Source: Tahibacter amnicola (GTDB lineage: Bacteria > Pseudomonadota > Gammaproteobacteria > Xanthomonadales > Rhodanobacteraceae). From it: a DNA stretch of 64,000 bases. Below, in pieces: positions 9,406 through 17,951 of this stretch; position 1 is the first letter of the stretch, and every line of letters begins with the position of its first letter. Position numbers and translations under genes: made by a program. The stretch covers positions 124,001-188,000 of the forward strand of contig NZ_CP104694.1 of NCBI RefSeq assembly GCF_025398735.1. The letters run 5' to 3'. The notes below the pieces were generated by a model. That model searched no databases, was not told the origin of the DNA, and saw only the letters and a program-made list of their open reading frames with translations.

Positions 9406-10248
9406 TCAGCCGCCGCGCCGCGCCAGAAACGCAATCTTCTCAAACAGCTGCACGTCCGCTTCGTTCTTGAGCAGCGCGCCGTAGAGCGGCGGAATCGATT
9501 TACGCTGGTTACGCTCGCGCAGCGTTTCGACGCCGATATCCTCAGCCAGCAGCAGCTTCAGCCAGTCGAGCAGTTCCGAGGTACTGGGCTTCTTCTTGAG
9601 ACCCGGCGCTTCGCGCAAGGCGAAGAATGCCGTCAGTGCCTCGTGCACGAGTTCCTTCTTGATGCCCGGGTAATGCACGTCAACGATCGCGCTGAGCGTT
9701 TCGGCATCGGGAAAGCGGATGTAGTGGAAGAAGCAGCGGCGCAGGAAGGCGTCCGGCAGTTCCTTTTCATTGTTGGAGGTGATGATCACGATCGGCCGGT
9801 GCAGGGCCGTGATGGTCTGGCGCGTTTCGTAGACGTGGAAATCCATGCGATCGAGTTCGCGCAGCAGATCGTTCGGAAATTCAATATCGGCCTTGTCGAT
9901 CTCGTCGATCAGCACGACCGCGCGCTGATCGCTCACAAAGGCCTGCCACAGCTTGCCTGGCACCACGTAGTTGGCGATCTCCGACGCACGCGCCTCGCCC
10001 AGCTGCGAATCGCGCAGCCGCGCTACGGCGTCGTACTCATAGAGGCCGTGCTGGGCCTTTGTGGTCGATTTGATGTGCCATTCGAACAGTGGCGCGCCGA
10101 GTGAGCGGGCCACCTCTTCGGCGAGCAAGGTCTTGCCGGTGCCCGGCTCGCCCTTGATCAGGAGGGGTCGCTGCAGGGTGATTGCGGCGTTGACGGCGAG
10201 CTTGAGCTCATCCGTGGCCACGTAACGATCGGTGCCTTCAAAACGCAT
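9406..10248 (-). CDS. MoxR family AAA+ ATPase
   Basis: MoxR ATPases act as chaperone-like machines, usually together with a VWA protein, in assembling or activating other proteins. The 280-residue protein shows Walker A GEPGTGKT near residue 43, Walker B VVLIDEIDKAD near residue 105, sensor 1 IITSNNEKELPDAFLRRC and an arginine finger. ATG 10248 (MRFEGTDRYVATDELK) is the family start. The in-frame extension to 10314 is not conserved-looking. Its VWA partner is 2.3 kb downstream on the same strand, separated by two opposite-strand genes. Confidence 0.93.
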   Translation of the reverse strand: MRFEGTDRYVATDELKLAVNAAITLQRPLLIKGEPGTGKTLLAEEVARSLGAPLFEWHIKSTTKAQHGLYEYDAVARLRDSQLGEARASEIANYVVPGKLWQAFVSDQRAVVLIDEIDKADIEFPNDLLRELDRMDFHVYETRQTITALHRPIVIITSNNEKELPDAFLRRCFFHYIRFPDAETLSAIVDVHYPGIKKELVHEALTAFFALREAPGLKKKPSTSELLDWLKLLLAEDIGVETLRERNQRKSIPPLYGALLKNEADVQLFEKIAFLARRGG

Positions 10249-10366
10249 GGGAGTGCCGTGGAGGATCGGACGGCAGAGGATAGCCCGCGTCGCCGGCGGC
10301 TCCAACGGCCGCACGCGCCGGACCCGAGGTGACGCGCGCCAGCCGATGGACCGGCCGCATTCACGC

Positions 10367-11584
10367 TCAGTCCGCCGGTGCCTCGCTCAGTTGCGCGGCA
10401 CGCAGCTGTGGCTGGCCATCGGTCACCGTTGTCCAGACGAGGAAGGCGCCATCTCCGTGGGGCGCCAGGCGCGGAACGCCCGTTCCGCGGCCACGGGGCA
10501 AGGTCGCGATCTGGGTGGTATCCACTGTCGACAAATCGCTGGTGTAACGGGCTGCCATGAGGAAGGCGCCCTCGTCCGTTTCTTCCAGCCAGCTCACCCA
10601 GACGGCGTCCTTCACCAGGGCCAGGTCCACCCGCCCGCTGACTGACCGCCGCGCGGGCAAAGTCACCGGCGCGGCGAAGGAGGCGCCGCCGTCCGTAGAA
10701 CGCGCCAGGCGCAACGTAGGCTGGTCGCCTGGCGCCGTGTACCAGGCGACGTAGACATCATCGCCCCGGGCGGCGACGGCCGGGCCATTTACCGGACATC
10801 CCGGCATCGTCCAGTTATCGGCATGGACGGGCCGCGGCGTACTCCAGCGGCTGCCGTCCCAGCGCACCACGGCAATGTCGCGAATTTCCTTCTCGCTCCG
10901 GTCGCGGAATACGACGACCGGCCCCTGGCGGGCCAGCGCCACGTCGGTCTGGCAGCAGTCGCACACACGGGCGTCGATCAGCGATTCACCCGCTGCCTGC
11001 ATCGCACTGGAGAAGACCGCCGTCCGCAGCCCGGTGGCGCCTTCGCCGCCGTGGTCATGGGCGTCCTCGGACGGCGCGTCGCGGCCATCGAGCCAGACCA
11101 GGGCGAACCGGTGTGCGTCCATTGGCCAGAGCGAAACGAAACCGTGTTCGGCGGGGCTGCTGTCGGCGTGCGCCGATACGGCGTCGGACCAGGTCCTGCC
11201 GCCATCGGCCGAGCGCGTCAGGCGGACGCCGTAGGCATAGGTGCCCGGCGCCGTCTTCTCCAGCCACCAGGCCACCAGGGCGCCGTCGGGCATGACGCGC
11301 AGGCCAGGCACATCGGCCCAGTTCACGAACCACCGCGTGCCCTGGGCGACGGTGGCCGACACGGTGAAGCCCTTGCCGTCCCAGCGGCTGAAGCGCAGTT
11401 GGTGACCTTTCGCGGCCGTCGCGATCCAGCTCAGGTAGATGTCGCCCTTGGCGTCCGTATCGAGGCCGGGCTGCGCCGCGTGACCCTGCATGGGCAGGGG
11501 CACGGGCGTTGAGCGGATGGCGGCACCGGCTGGCGCCACCGCCAGCCCGAGGGCCACGATGACTGCAATGCCGGGCCGCAGCAT
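10367..11584 (-). CDS. Secreted BNR/sialidase-like beta-propeller protein
   Basis: The protein has 405 residues. A signal peptide (LGLAVAPAGAA) is followed by repeated Asp-box (BNR) turns of the type S-x-D-G-G-x-x-W/F (RSADGGRTW, RSTDGGASF), as in sialidases and other six-bladed propellers. A Cys cluster CDCCQTD and a second Cys in MPGCPVNGP suggest a disulfide-stabilised or metal-binding site. The catalytic Arg triad and Tyr/Glu pair of true sialidases cannot be confirmed by eye, so an enzymatic role is not claimed. Its start lies 3 bp after the stop of tex, which implies co-transcription. Confidence 0.75.
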   Translation of the reverse strand: MLRPGIAVIVALGLAVAPAGAAIRSTPVPLPMQGHAAQPGLDTDAKGDIYLSWIATAAKGHQLRFSRWDGKGFTVSATVAQGTRWFVNWADVPGLRVMPDGALVAWWLEKTAPGTYAYGVRLTRSADGGRTWSDAVSAHADSSPAEHGFVSLWPMDAHRFALVWLDGRDAPSEDAHDHGGEGATGLRTAVFSSAMQAAGESLIDARVCDCCQTDVALARQGPVVVFRDRSEKEIRDIAVVRWDGSRWSTPRPVHADNWTMPGCPVNGPAVAARGDDVYVAWYTAPGDQPTLRLARSTDGGASFAAPVTLPARRSVSGRVDLALVKDAVWVSWLEETDEGAFLMAARYTSDLSTVDTTQIATLPRGRGTGVPRLAPHGDGAFLVWTTVTDGQPQLRAAQLSEAPAD

Positions 11585-11587
11585 CGG

Positions 11588-13921
11588 TCAGTTTCGCTTG
11601 GCGCGCGCGAACGCGTCGGCGAAGGCGTTGTTGGTCGGCGCCGGCGCACTGCCGGGCCGCGCACCGCCGGGACGCGACGCGCCGTCACGACGCGGCCCGC
11701 GGTCATCCTTGCGGGCTGCCGCGGCACCCGGCGCGCTGGTGCGGGTATCGCCGAGCGGGTCGTCCAGGCGCATGGTCAGGGCGATGCGCTTGCGCGGGAT
11801 ATCGACCTCCAGCACCTTCACCTTGACCACATCGCCCGCCTTCACCACCTCGCGCGGGTCTTTCACGAACTTGGTCGACAGCGCGGACACATGCACGAGG
11901 CCGTCCTGGTGCACGCCGATATCGACGAAGGCACCGAACGCCGCGACGTTGGACACGCGGCCTTCCAGCACCATGCCGGGCTTGAGGTCCTTGAGATCTT
12001 CCACGCCCTCGGCGAAAGCCGCGGTGACGAACTCCGGGCGCGGGTCGCGGCCGGGTTTTTCCAGTTCACGCAGGATGTCGCGCACGGTCGGCAGGCCGAA
12101 GGTGTCGTCGGTGAACTGCTCGGCCCGCAGCGTCTTGAGGAAGCTGGTGTCGCCGATGATCTGGCGCACCTCGCGGCCACAGGCCTTGATGATGCGCTCG
12201 ACCACCGGGTAGGCCTCCGGATGGACAGACGAGGCGTCGAGCGGATTGTCACCGGCCGGAATACGCAGGAAGCCGGCGCACTGTTCGAACGCCTTGTCGC
12301 CCAGCCGCGGTACTTTCTTGAGTGCGTCGCGCGTCTTGAACGGGCCGTTGGCATCGCGGAATTTCACGACGTTCTCCGCCACCGAGGCGGACAGGCCGGC
12401 GACGCGGGCCAGCAGTGGCGCGGACGCCGTGTTGACGTCGACGCCCACCGCGTTCACGCAGTCTTCCACGCGGGCATCCAGCGCGCGCGCCAGCTTCACC
12501 TGGTTCACGTCGTGCTGGTACTGGCCCACACCAATGGCTTTGGGTTCGATCTTCACCAGTTCGGCCAGTGGATCCTGCAGACGGCGCGCAATCGACACCG
12601 CGCCGCGCAGGCTCACGTCGAGTTCCGGGAATTCCCTGGCGGCCATTTCCGAGGCGGAATACACCGAGGCGCCGGCCTCGCTGACCACGACCTTCGCGAG
12701 CTTGATATCCGGATGCTTCTTGAGCATGTCGCCGACGAGCTTGTCGGTTTCACGCGAGGCCGTGCCATTGCCGATGGCGATCAGGTTCACGCCCAGCTGC
12801 TTGCACATGGCCGCGAGCTGCGCGATGGACTGGTCCCACTGGTTCTTCGGTTCGTGCGGGTAAACGGTGTGGGTCGTCAGAAGCTTGCCGGTGCCATCGA
12901 CCACCGCCACCTTGACGCCGGTACGGATGCCCGGATCAAGCCCCATGACGACTTTCGGGCCCGCAGGGGCCGCCAGCAACAGGTCCTTCAGGTTGTCGCC
13001 AAAGACGCGGATCGCCTCGTCCTCGGCGCCTTCACGGCTCTTGCCGAAGAGGTCCAGCGCCAGGTGCAGGTGCAGCTTCACGCGCCAGGTCTGGCGGCAG
13101 GTTTCCAGCAACCAGGTATCCGCCGCACGGCCGCGCTGGGCGATACCGAAGTGCGCGGCAACGCGGCCTTCGGCCTCGGCGTGGCCCTGGTCGGGCTCGA
13201 TGGTCGGCTCCAGTTCCAGGTCCAGAATACCCTCGTTGCGCGCCCGGAACAGGGCAAGCAGGCGATGCGAAGGAATCGACTTGATCGCTTCGGCGTGGTC
13301 GAAGTAGTCGCGGAATTTGGCGCCTTCGGCTTCCTTGCCGGCGACGACTTTCGCGCGGATCTGGCCACGCTCGGTCAGCCATTCACGCAGCTGGCCGACC
13401 AGTGCGGCGTCTTCCGAGAACTCTTCCAGGAGAATCGAACGCGCACCGTCGAGCGCGCCCTTGATGTCGTTGATGCCCTTCTCGGCGTTGATGAATGCCT
13501 TGGCTGCTTCCTCGGGGGCTTGCGTGGGGTCGCTGCGCAGGCCGTCGGCCAGGGGCTGCAGGCCGGCCTCGCGGGCGATCTGCGCCTTGGTGCGGCGCTT
13601 CGGCTTGTAGGGAAGGTATAGATCTTCCAGACGCGCCTTTGTATCGGCTTCTACAATTTCTTTTTTCAGCTCGTCGCTCAGCTTGCCCTGTTCGGCGATG
13701 CTGGCCAGGATGGCGCTGCGGCGCTCTTCCAGCTCGCGCAGATAGCGCAGGCGCTCTTCCAGATTGCGCAGCTGGGTATCATCCAGGCCGCCGGTGACTT
13801 CCTTGCGGTAACGGGCAATGAAGGGAACCGTCGCGCCGCCGTCGAGCAATTCGATCGCGGCATTCACCTGCACGGATTTTGCGCCGATCTCCTCGGCAAT
13901 CTTCTGTTCGATTGTGAGCAT
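11588..13921 (-). CDS. tex: Tex family RNA-binding transcription accessory protein
   Basis: Tex (YhgF) binds nucleic acid, affects transcription and is broadly conserved. The 777 residues follow the standard order: helical N-terminal HTH region, a YqgF/RuvC-like RNase-H fold ([19 protein letters not shown] near residue 325), a helix-hairpin-helix region ([22 protein letters not shown], about 510) and a C-terminal S1 domain ([20 protein letters not shown], about 655-725). A low-complexity Arg/Gly/Pro tail ends the protein. Length matches the family (770-785). It is followed immediately by the BNR protein gene. Confidence 0.96.
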   Translation of the reverse strand: MLTIEQKIAEEIGAKSVQVNAAIELLDGGATVPFIARYRKEVTGGLDDTQLRNLEERLRYLRELEERRSAILASIAEQGKLSDELKKEIVEADTKARLEDLYLPYKPKRRTKAQIAREAGLQPLADGLRSDPTQAPEEAAKAFINAEKGINDIKGALDGARSILLEEFSEDAALVGQLREWLTERGQIRAKVVAGKEAEGAKFRDYFDHAEAIKSIPSHRLLALFRARNEGILDLELEPTIEPDQGHAEAEGRVAAHFGIAQRGRAADTWLLETCRQTWRVKLHLHLALDLFGKSREGAEDEAIRVFGDNLKDLLLAAPAGPKVVMGLDPGIRTGVKVAVVDGTGKLLTTHTVYPHEPKNQWDQSIAQLAAMCKQLGVNLIAIGNGTASRETDKLVGDMLKKHPDIKLAKVVVSEAGASVYSASEMAAREFPELDVSLRGAVSIARRLQDPLAELVKIEPKAIGVGQYQHDVNQVKLARALDARVEDCVNAVGVDVNTASAPLLARVAGLSASVAENVVKFRDANGPFKTRDALKKVPRLGDKAFEQCAGFLRIPAGDNPLDASSVHPEAYPVVERIIKACGREVRQIIGDTSFLKTLRAEQFTDDTFGLPTVRDILRELEKPGRDPRPEFVTAAFAEGVEDLKDLKPGMVLEGRVSNVAAFGAFVDIGVHQDGLVHVSALSTKFVKDPREVVKAGDVVKVKVLEVDIPRKRIALTMRLDDPLGDTRTSAPGAAAARKDDRGPRRDGASRPGGARPGSAPAPTNNAFADAFARAKRN

Positions 13922-14121
13922 GAGGGTGTTCTGTTCAGTCCTGCGGATACGCGCACGGCCACCGCTTTCGCGACCGTGTCAGCGGCGGAGTCTAGCAGTC
14001 TTGCAGGCCGATTCCGTGTGCAGGTCGACCGCCCGCGCAGACGGCCGGCGTTCATGCCGGCAATGCCGGCGGAACGGTCAATGTCAAGGTTCGGCGCCGC
14101 AGAGCGTGCAGCGCCGGCGTC

Positions 14122-16008
14122 TCAGGCGACGCGACGACCCTTGCTGCGCTTGAGGTGCACCAGCAGTAGCGAAATCGCCGCCGGTGTCACGCCGGCGATG
14201 CGCATCGCCTGCCCGACGGTCTGCGGCAGGGATCGCTTGAGTTTCTGCGCCACCTCGGCGGAAAGGCCGCTGACCTGGTCGTAGTCGAACGGGTCAGGGA
14301 TCGGCGTTTCCTCATGCCGGCGTGCACGCTCGATCTCTTCGCGCTGGCGCTCGAGATACCCCGAATACTTTGCCGAAATTTCCACCTGTTCAGAAACTCG
14401 CACATCATCGACCACCGGCCCCAGCCCGGGCACGCGCGCGATGTGGCTGTAGTCCACTTCCGGCCGGCGCAGCAGATCCAGCGCACTGGTTTCGCGCGAC
14501 AGCGTAATGCCGAGCTCGGCTTCGATCTGGCGTCCGAGCGCGTTGCCGGGTGCAGCCCACAGCCCGCGCAGGCGCTCTGTCTCACGTTCGACGGCATCGC
14601 GCTTGCGCCGGAACGCGTCGTGACGCGGCGCATCCACGCAGCCGAGCTGGAAGCCGGTTTCGGTGAGGCGAAGATCGGCATTGTCTTCGCGCAACTGCAG
14701 GCGGTACTCGGCTCGCGAGGTGAACATGCGGTACGGCTCGGTGGTGCCGTTGGTGATGAGGTCGTCCACCAGCACGCCGAGGTAGGCCTCATCGCGACGT
14801 GGCGTCCACGGCGCCTTGCCCTGGGTGGCGAGCGCGGCATTCAGCCCCGCCAGCAGCCCTTGTGCCGCCGCTTCCTCATAACCGGTGGTGCCGTTGATCT
14901 GGCCGGCGAAATACAGCCCCTCGATGGCCTTGGTTTCCAGCGAGGCCTTGAGGCCGCGCGGATCGAAATAGTCGTACTCGATCGCATAACCCGGCCGCGT
15001 GATGTGCGCGTTCTCGAACCCCTTGATCGAACGCACCAGCGCCAGCTGCACGTCGAACGGCAGGCTGGTGGAAATGCCGTTGGGATAGATCTCGACGGTG
15101 TCCAGGCCTTCGGGCTCGATGAAGATCTGGTGTGTCTCCTTTTCGGCGAACCGCACCACCTTGTCTTCAATCGATGGACAGTAGCGCGGGCCGACGCCTT
15201 CGATCTTACCGGTGTAGAGCGGCGAGCGGTCCAGCGCGCCGCGGATGATGTCGTGGGTGTGCTGGCTGGTGTGGGTGATCCAGCAGCTGACCTGGCGCGG
15301 ATGTTCGCTGACATCGCCCAGGAAAGAGAACACCGGCATCGGATCGTCGCCCGGCTGCGCCTCCAGCCCCGAGTAATCGATGGTTCGGCCGTCGATGCGC
15401 GGCGGAGTGCCGGTCTTGAGGCGGTCGGTACCCAGCTTGAGTTCGCGCAGGCGCGAGGCCAGCGTGGCGGCCGGCGGGTCGCCCGCCCGGCCACCGGCGT
15501 AGTTGGCAAAGCCAATGTGGATCTTGCCGGCGAGGAAGGTACCCGCCGTCAGCACGATGGCGCGCGCGCGGAAGCGCAGGCCCATCTGGGTGATGACACC
15601 GGCGACGCGGTCGCCCTCGAGGATCAGGTCGTCCACGGCCTGTTGGAACAATGCCAGGTTTGCCTGTTGTTCCACCATGCCGCGAATGGCTGCCTTATAG
15701 CGGACGCGATCGGCCTGGCAGCGCGTGGCGCGCACCGCGGCGCCCTTGGAGGCGTTGAGGACGCGCCACTGGATGCCGGCCTGGTCGGCCGCACGCGCCA
15801 TCGCGCCACCGAGGGCATCGATCTCCTTGACCAGGTGGCCCTTGCCGATGCCACCGATGGCCGGATTGCAGCTCATCTGCCCGATCGTTTCGATGTTGTG
15901 GGACAGCAACAGTGTCTGTGCGCCACTGCGCGCCGCCGCGAGTGCCGCTTCGGTACCGGCGTGGCCGCCGCCGATGACGATGACGTCGAAATGTCGGGAG
16001 TAATCCAT
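14122..16008 (-). CDS. mnmG: tRNA uridine-34 carboxymethylaminomethyl modification enzyme MnmG
   Basis: MnmG (GidA) works with MnmE to install the cmnm5 group on U34 of certain tRNAs, using FAD and NADH. The 628-residue protein (E. coli 629) has the FAD dinucleotide fold [19 protein letters not shown] at residues 11-29. Conserved [32 protein letters not shown] and [16 protein letters not shown] segments and the C-terminal helical domain ([21 protein letters not shown]) are all present. It is transcribed away from the sigma-54 region at 16.2 kb. Confidence 0.98.
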   Translation of the reverse strand: MDYSRHFDVIVIGGGHAGTEAALAAARSGAQTLLLSHNIETIGQMSCNPAIGGIGKGHLVKEIDALGGAMARAADQAGIQWRVLNASKGAAVRATRCQADRVRYKAAIRGMVEQQANLALFQQAVDDLILEGDRVAGVITQMGLRFRARAIVLTAGTFLAGKIHIGFANYAGGRAGDPPAATLASRLRELKLGTDRLKTGTPPRIDGRTIDYSGLEAQPGDDPMPVFSFLGDVSEHPRQVSCWITHTSQHTHDIIRGALDRSPLYTGKIEGVGPRYCPSIEDKVVRFAEKETHQIFIEPEGLDTVEIYPNGISTSLPFDVQLALVRSIKGFENAHITRPGYAIEYDYFDPRGLKASLETKAIEGLYFAGQINGTTGYEEAAAQGLLAGLNAALATQGKAPWTPRRDEAYLGVLVDDLITNGTTEPYRMFTSRAEYRLQLREDNADLRLTETGFQLGCVDAPRHDAFRRKRDAVERETERLRGLWAAPGNALGRQIEAELGITLSRETSALDLLRRPEVDYSHIARVPGLGPVVDDVRVSEQVEISAKYSGYLERQREEIERARRHEETPIPDPFDYDQVSGLSAEVAQKLKRSLPQTVGQAMRIAGVTPAAISLLLVHLKRSKGRRVA

Positions 16009-16250
16009 GGGTGCTGCAGTGACTGAAAAACCAGGGCGGCGATTCTACCAGGGTATTGACAAGCCGCTGGCAAAGCTGCCCGGAGCAAGGCACGTCGGGA
16101 ATCGGTCATCTGTGACAACCGGTGACGCCGGGCCGTCGCCGGATGACGAGATGGTGGCGGCCCGGCGATGGGTTTTTGTCACCCGGCGGATCATGGCGCA
16201 CCGTAAAACACCGAAGATCAGGGCCAGCAGACCCGGTGGGCGTCGGTCTC
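16009..16250. other. Non-coding region upstream of mnmG with a large inverted repeat
   Basis: No credible gene is seen. The 5' part should hold the mnmG promoter on the minus strand. CGCCGGGCC at 16126-16134 pairs with GGCCCGGCG at 16159-16167, and a T run (16173-16177) follows, so on the plus strand this looks like a terminator although no plus-strand gene precedes it. It could instead be a regulatory structure in the mnmG leader. Confidence 0.4.
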
Positions 16251-16255
16251 AAGGA

Positions 16256-16272
16256 TTGGCACAGCTCGTGCT
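16256..16272 (+). promoter_or_regulatory. Sigma-54 (RpoN) promoter of predicted sRNA
   Basis: TTGGCACAGCTCGTGCT matches the -24/-12 consensus YTGGCACGRNNNTTGCW at all but two positions. The invariant GG (16258-16259) and GC (16270-16271) are exactly 12 bases apart, as sigma-54 requires. The predicted start of transcription is near 16283. Confidence 0.75.
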
Positions 16273-16282
16273 TTATAAAACT

Positions 16283-16497
16283 CGCACTCCCACCGACGCA
16301 CGGCGTTTGCGAGCACGTCGATAGTCGGAATTCAGGGGCCGGCTCTGCGTCGGTGGGAGGACGCACCACGATCGAGGGGCGACGCCAGATAAGGCTGGCG
16401 CCCGGCGGTCGTAGGAACAGGGGGAATCCAAGAGGACCGTATGCCGGGCGCCAGTAACCGGTATGACGCCGCGACGCGTAGCGCCGCGGCGTTTTTG
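16283..16497 (+). ncRNA. Predicted sigma-54-dependent structured small RNA
   Basis: The ~215-base interval runs from the predicted sigma-54 start to a Rho-independent terminator and has no credible reading frame. Almost at the first base a perfect 14-bp stem forms: CTCCCACCGACGCA (16287-16300) with 16346-16359. A second perfect 12-bp stem pairs CTGGCGCCCGGC (16395-16406) with GCCGGGCGCCAG (16443-16454), extended by GGTC/GACC inside. The terminator is the third hairpin. Six GGA triplets (for example in the loop 16411-16437: TAGGAAC, GGGGAAT, GAGGACC) sit in or near predicted loops, as in CsrA/RsmA-sequestering RNAs. It does not look like 6S RNA, SRP RNA, tmRNA or RNase P. Identity unknown. Confidence 0.55.
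16466..16497 (+). terminator. Rho-independent terminator of the predicted sRNA
   Basis: ACGCCGCG (16466-16473) pairs with CGCGGCGT (16485-16492), followed by a run of T (16492-16496). This is a strong intrinsic terminator ending the small RNA before the next promoter. Confidence 0.8.
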
Positions 16498-16573
16498 TAT
16501 TCACGGCTAAGAGTAGCGCTCGTACACATTAGTAAACCGTGAAGGTCTTCGTAGATTCCGGTTGCGTGCAAGG

Positions 16574-16629
16574 TCTGTCAGCTCCGGTCACTATCCGACA
16601 GACGTCGTCACTCTCGCGACGAACGTGAC
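16574..16629 (+). promoter_or_regulatory. Candidate activator (enhancer) sites upstream of the second sigma-54 promoter
   Basis: Two interrupted palindromes lie about 60-110 bases before the predicted start of the small gene: TCTGTC (16574-16579) with GACAGA (16597-16602), and GTCAC (16607-16611) with GTGAC (16625-16629). Sigma-54 promoters need an upstream-bound AAA activator, so these are reasonable binding sites, but the activator is unknown. An A/T-rich stretch (16649-16656) between them and the promoter could help DNA bending. Confidence 0.4.
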
Positions 16630-16659
16630 TACCGTGACAGATCCCGCAATTTTTTGATC

Positions 16660-16676
16660 CTGGCACGCGAACTGCA
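16660..16676 (+). promoter_or_regulatory. Sigma-54 (RpoN) promoter of the 66-residue protein gene
   Basis: CTGGCACGCGAACTGCA matches the -24/-12 consensus with two mismatches. GG (16662-16663) and GC (16674-16675) have the obligatory 12-base spacing. The predicted start is near 16687, giving a leader of about 32 bases before the ATG at 16719. Confidence 0.8.
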
Positions 16677-16718
16677 TCACAGATCACGCACCTCGAAGAT
16701 CGGTTACGGAGCAGTTCG

Positions 16719-16919
16719 ATGAACCTCGCCAACGACACCCTCATGCGCGTCAATCCGCTGTTCCTGCGCCAGGACCTGATGATCGAAGTCGGCCGCCTGG
16801 AGTTGGCGATCGAAGATATCCGCAGTCACAAGTCCGCGAATGAGGCCGAAAGCCTGGTGGCACCGCTCCTGTCGCGCATTGCGCGTCTCAACGAAGCCCT
16901 GGGACGCCTGCTGGCCTGA
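16719..16919 (+). CDS. Small helical protein (66 aa) under sigma-54 control
   Basis: ATG 16719 has GGAG 7 bases upstream. The product (MNLANDTLMRVNPLFLRQDL...) is charged, leucine-rich and predicted almost fully alpha-helical. It has no signal peptide or membrane segment, so it is cytoplasmic and may form a helical hairpin or coiled-coil dimer. It has its own strong sigma-54 promoter and is closed by a strong terminator, so it is a monocistronic, tightly regulated unit. I do not recognise the family; a regulator or adaptor role is possible but unproven. Confidence 0.75.
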   Translation: MNLANDTLMRVNPLFLRQDLMIEVGRLELAIEDIRSHKSANEAESLVAPLLSRIARLNEALGRLLA

Positions 16920-16975
16920 TCGACCGATCTCACACCCTCTCTCTCCCTCCGCGCGTTCATTGCGCGGTTAGCCCC

Positions 16976-17006
16976 CGACCTCGCGCCCACGCGAGGTCGC
17001 TTTTTT
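16976..17006 (+). terminator. Rho-independent terminator after the small gene
   Basis: CGACCTCGCG (16976-16985) pairs perfectly with CGCGAGGTCG (16990-16999) around a 4-base loop, followed by C and six T (17001-17006). A textbook intrinsic terminator. Confidence 0.9.
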
Positions 17007-17041
17007 CCAGGGTTCGCTACCGGTTGCGAAGCGCGCCGGTT

Positions 17042-17860
17042 TCAGCGGTCCGGATCGGCCTCGCGCTGGCGCGAAGGTGCCGGCGGCGGCATCGACCGCG
17101 GCGCTGAAGGCATCGAGGGGGCACTGCGGACCGGCGACGGCATCGCGTCAGCCTGGCGGATCCGGGGTTCCCGCACCGGCGTCGGCGTGCGCACCGGCGC
17201 CCCTTCGTCGATCGGCATCCGCGTGATCCGGCCGCCCCGCGTCACGTCGCCGGGGATCGGTGGATCACCATACGGACGGGGACGCGTTGTCCGACGTGGA
17301 CCGACTGTGTCCTCCCGTGTCGGGAACGGCATGGACGTGTCAGCCCTGCGCACGGATTGTTCGGCATCGACGCGCGTGCGCCGGCCGCTCTCCGCCGGCA
17401 TACGCGCCTCATCCAAGGGCATCCGGGGCGGCGCCGAAGTCCGCTGCAGGCCTGCCACCGCCGCACGTTCGTTCGCGACGCTGCCGAAGCGCTGCCAGTA
17501 CGCCTGTCGCGCGTGCTGCTGCTCCCACCAGGCCCAGTCGTAGTAACCGTCCCACCAGCTGCCATACCAGGGCGAGTAGGACCAGTAGGGTCCGCCCCAA
17601 CCGCCGCCAAAACCGAACAGGTTCGTCGGGTACCAGGTGACGCCGTAGTAAAAGGACGACGACCAGAACGGATCGTAGTAGCCGTGGTAAGCCGGCCACA
17701 GCGCGGAGTAGTAGCGGCTGTAGGCGATGTAGTCCGGCCGGTAGGAATCGTCCCGGTCGTAGTAGTAATCGGCCTCACCGGTGCGGTAACGGTATTCGGG
17801 GACCTGCGCGCAGCCGGCCACGGCTGCGACGACGACAAAGGATGACAGGAAGCGACGCAT
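17042..17860 (-). CDS. Tyr/Trp-rich lipoprotein with disordered Pro/Arg tail
   Basis: From ATG 17860 the product has 272 residues; a GTG at 17869 would add three. The signal peptide ends in lipobox V-A-G-C, so the protein should be lipid-anchored. Residues ~25-125 are extraordinarily rich in Tyr, Trp, Gly and Phe (for example YYYDRDDSY and GGWGGPYWSYSPWYGSWW). After about residue 130 it becomes Arg/Pro/Ser-rich and is probably disordered. No known domain is seen. Such aromatic-rich envelope lipoproteins are often surface-layer or stress-related, but this is only a guess. Confidence 0.7.
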   Translation of the reverse strand: MRRFLSSFVVVAAVAGCAQVPEYRYRTGEADYYYDRDDSYRPDYIAYSRYYSALWPAYHGYYDPFWSSSFYYGVTWYPTNLFGFGGGWGGPYWSYSPWYGSWWDGYYDWAWWEQQHARQAYWQRFGSVANERAAVAGLQRTSAPPRMPLDEARMPAESGRRTRVDAEQSVRRADTSMPFPTREDTVGPRRTTRPRPYGDPPIPGDVTRGGRITRMPIDEGAPVRTPTPVREPRIRQADAMPSPVRSAPSMPSAPRSMPPPAPSRQREADPDR

Positions 17861-17951
17861 GCTGATCACCGGGCGCGTGCGGGGCTCTGAGTGTAGTCCC
17901 GCACGGTTGAGGAAGCGTTAGAAAACGATGCAATCCTGCGCAAAGACGACG

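Noticed and set aside
10249-10314. 22-residue N-terminal extension of the MoxR ATPase
   Set aside because: The family begins at MRFEGTDRY; the extension is Pro/Arg-rich and without a ribosome-binding site.
16126-16177. Terminator of an unannotated plus-strand gene
   Set aside because: No credible reading frame or promoter precedes it on the plus strand; kept only as an inverted repeat.
16283-16497. 6S RNA, SRP RNA, tmRNA or RNase P
   Set aside because: None of their conserved cores is present, and the two separate stems plus terminator do not fit the single long 6S hairpin.
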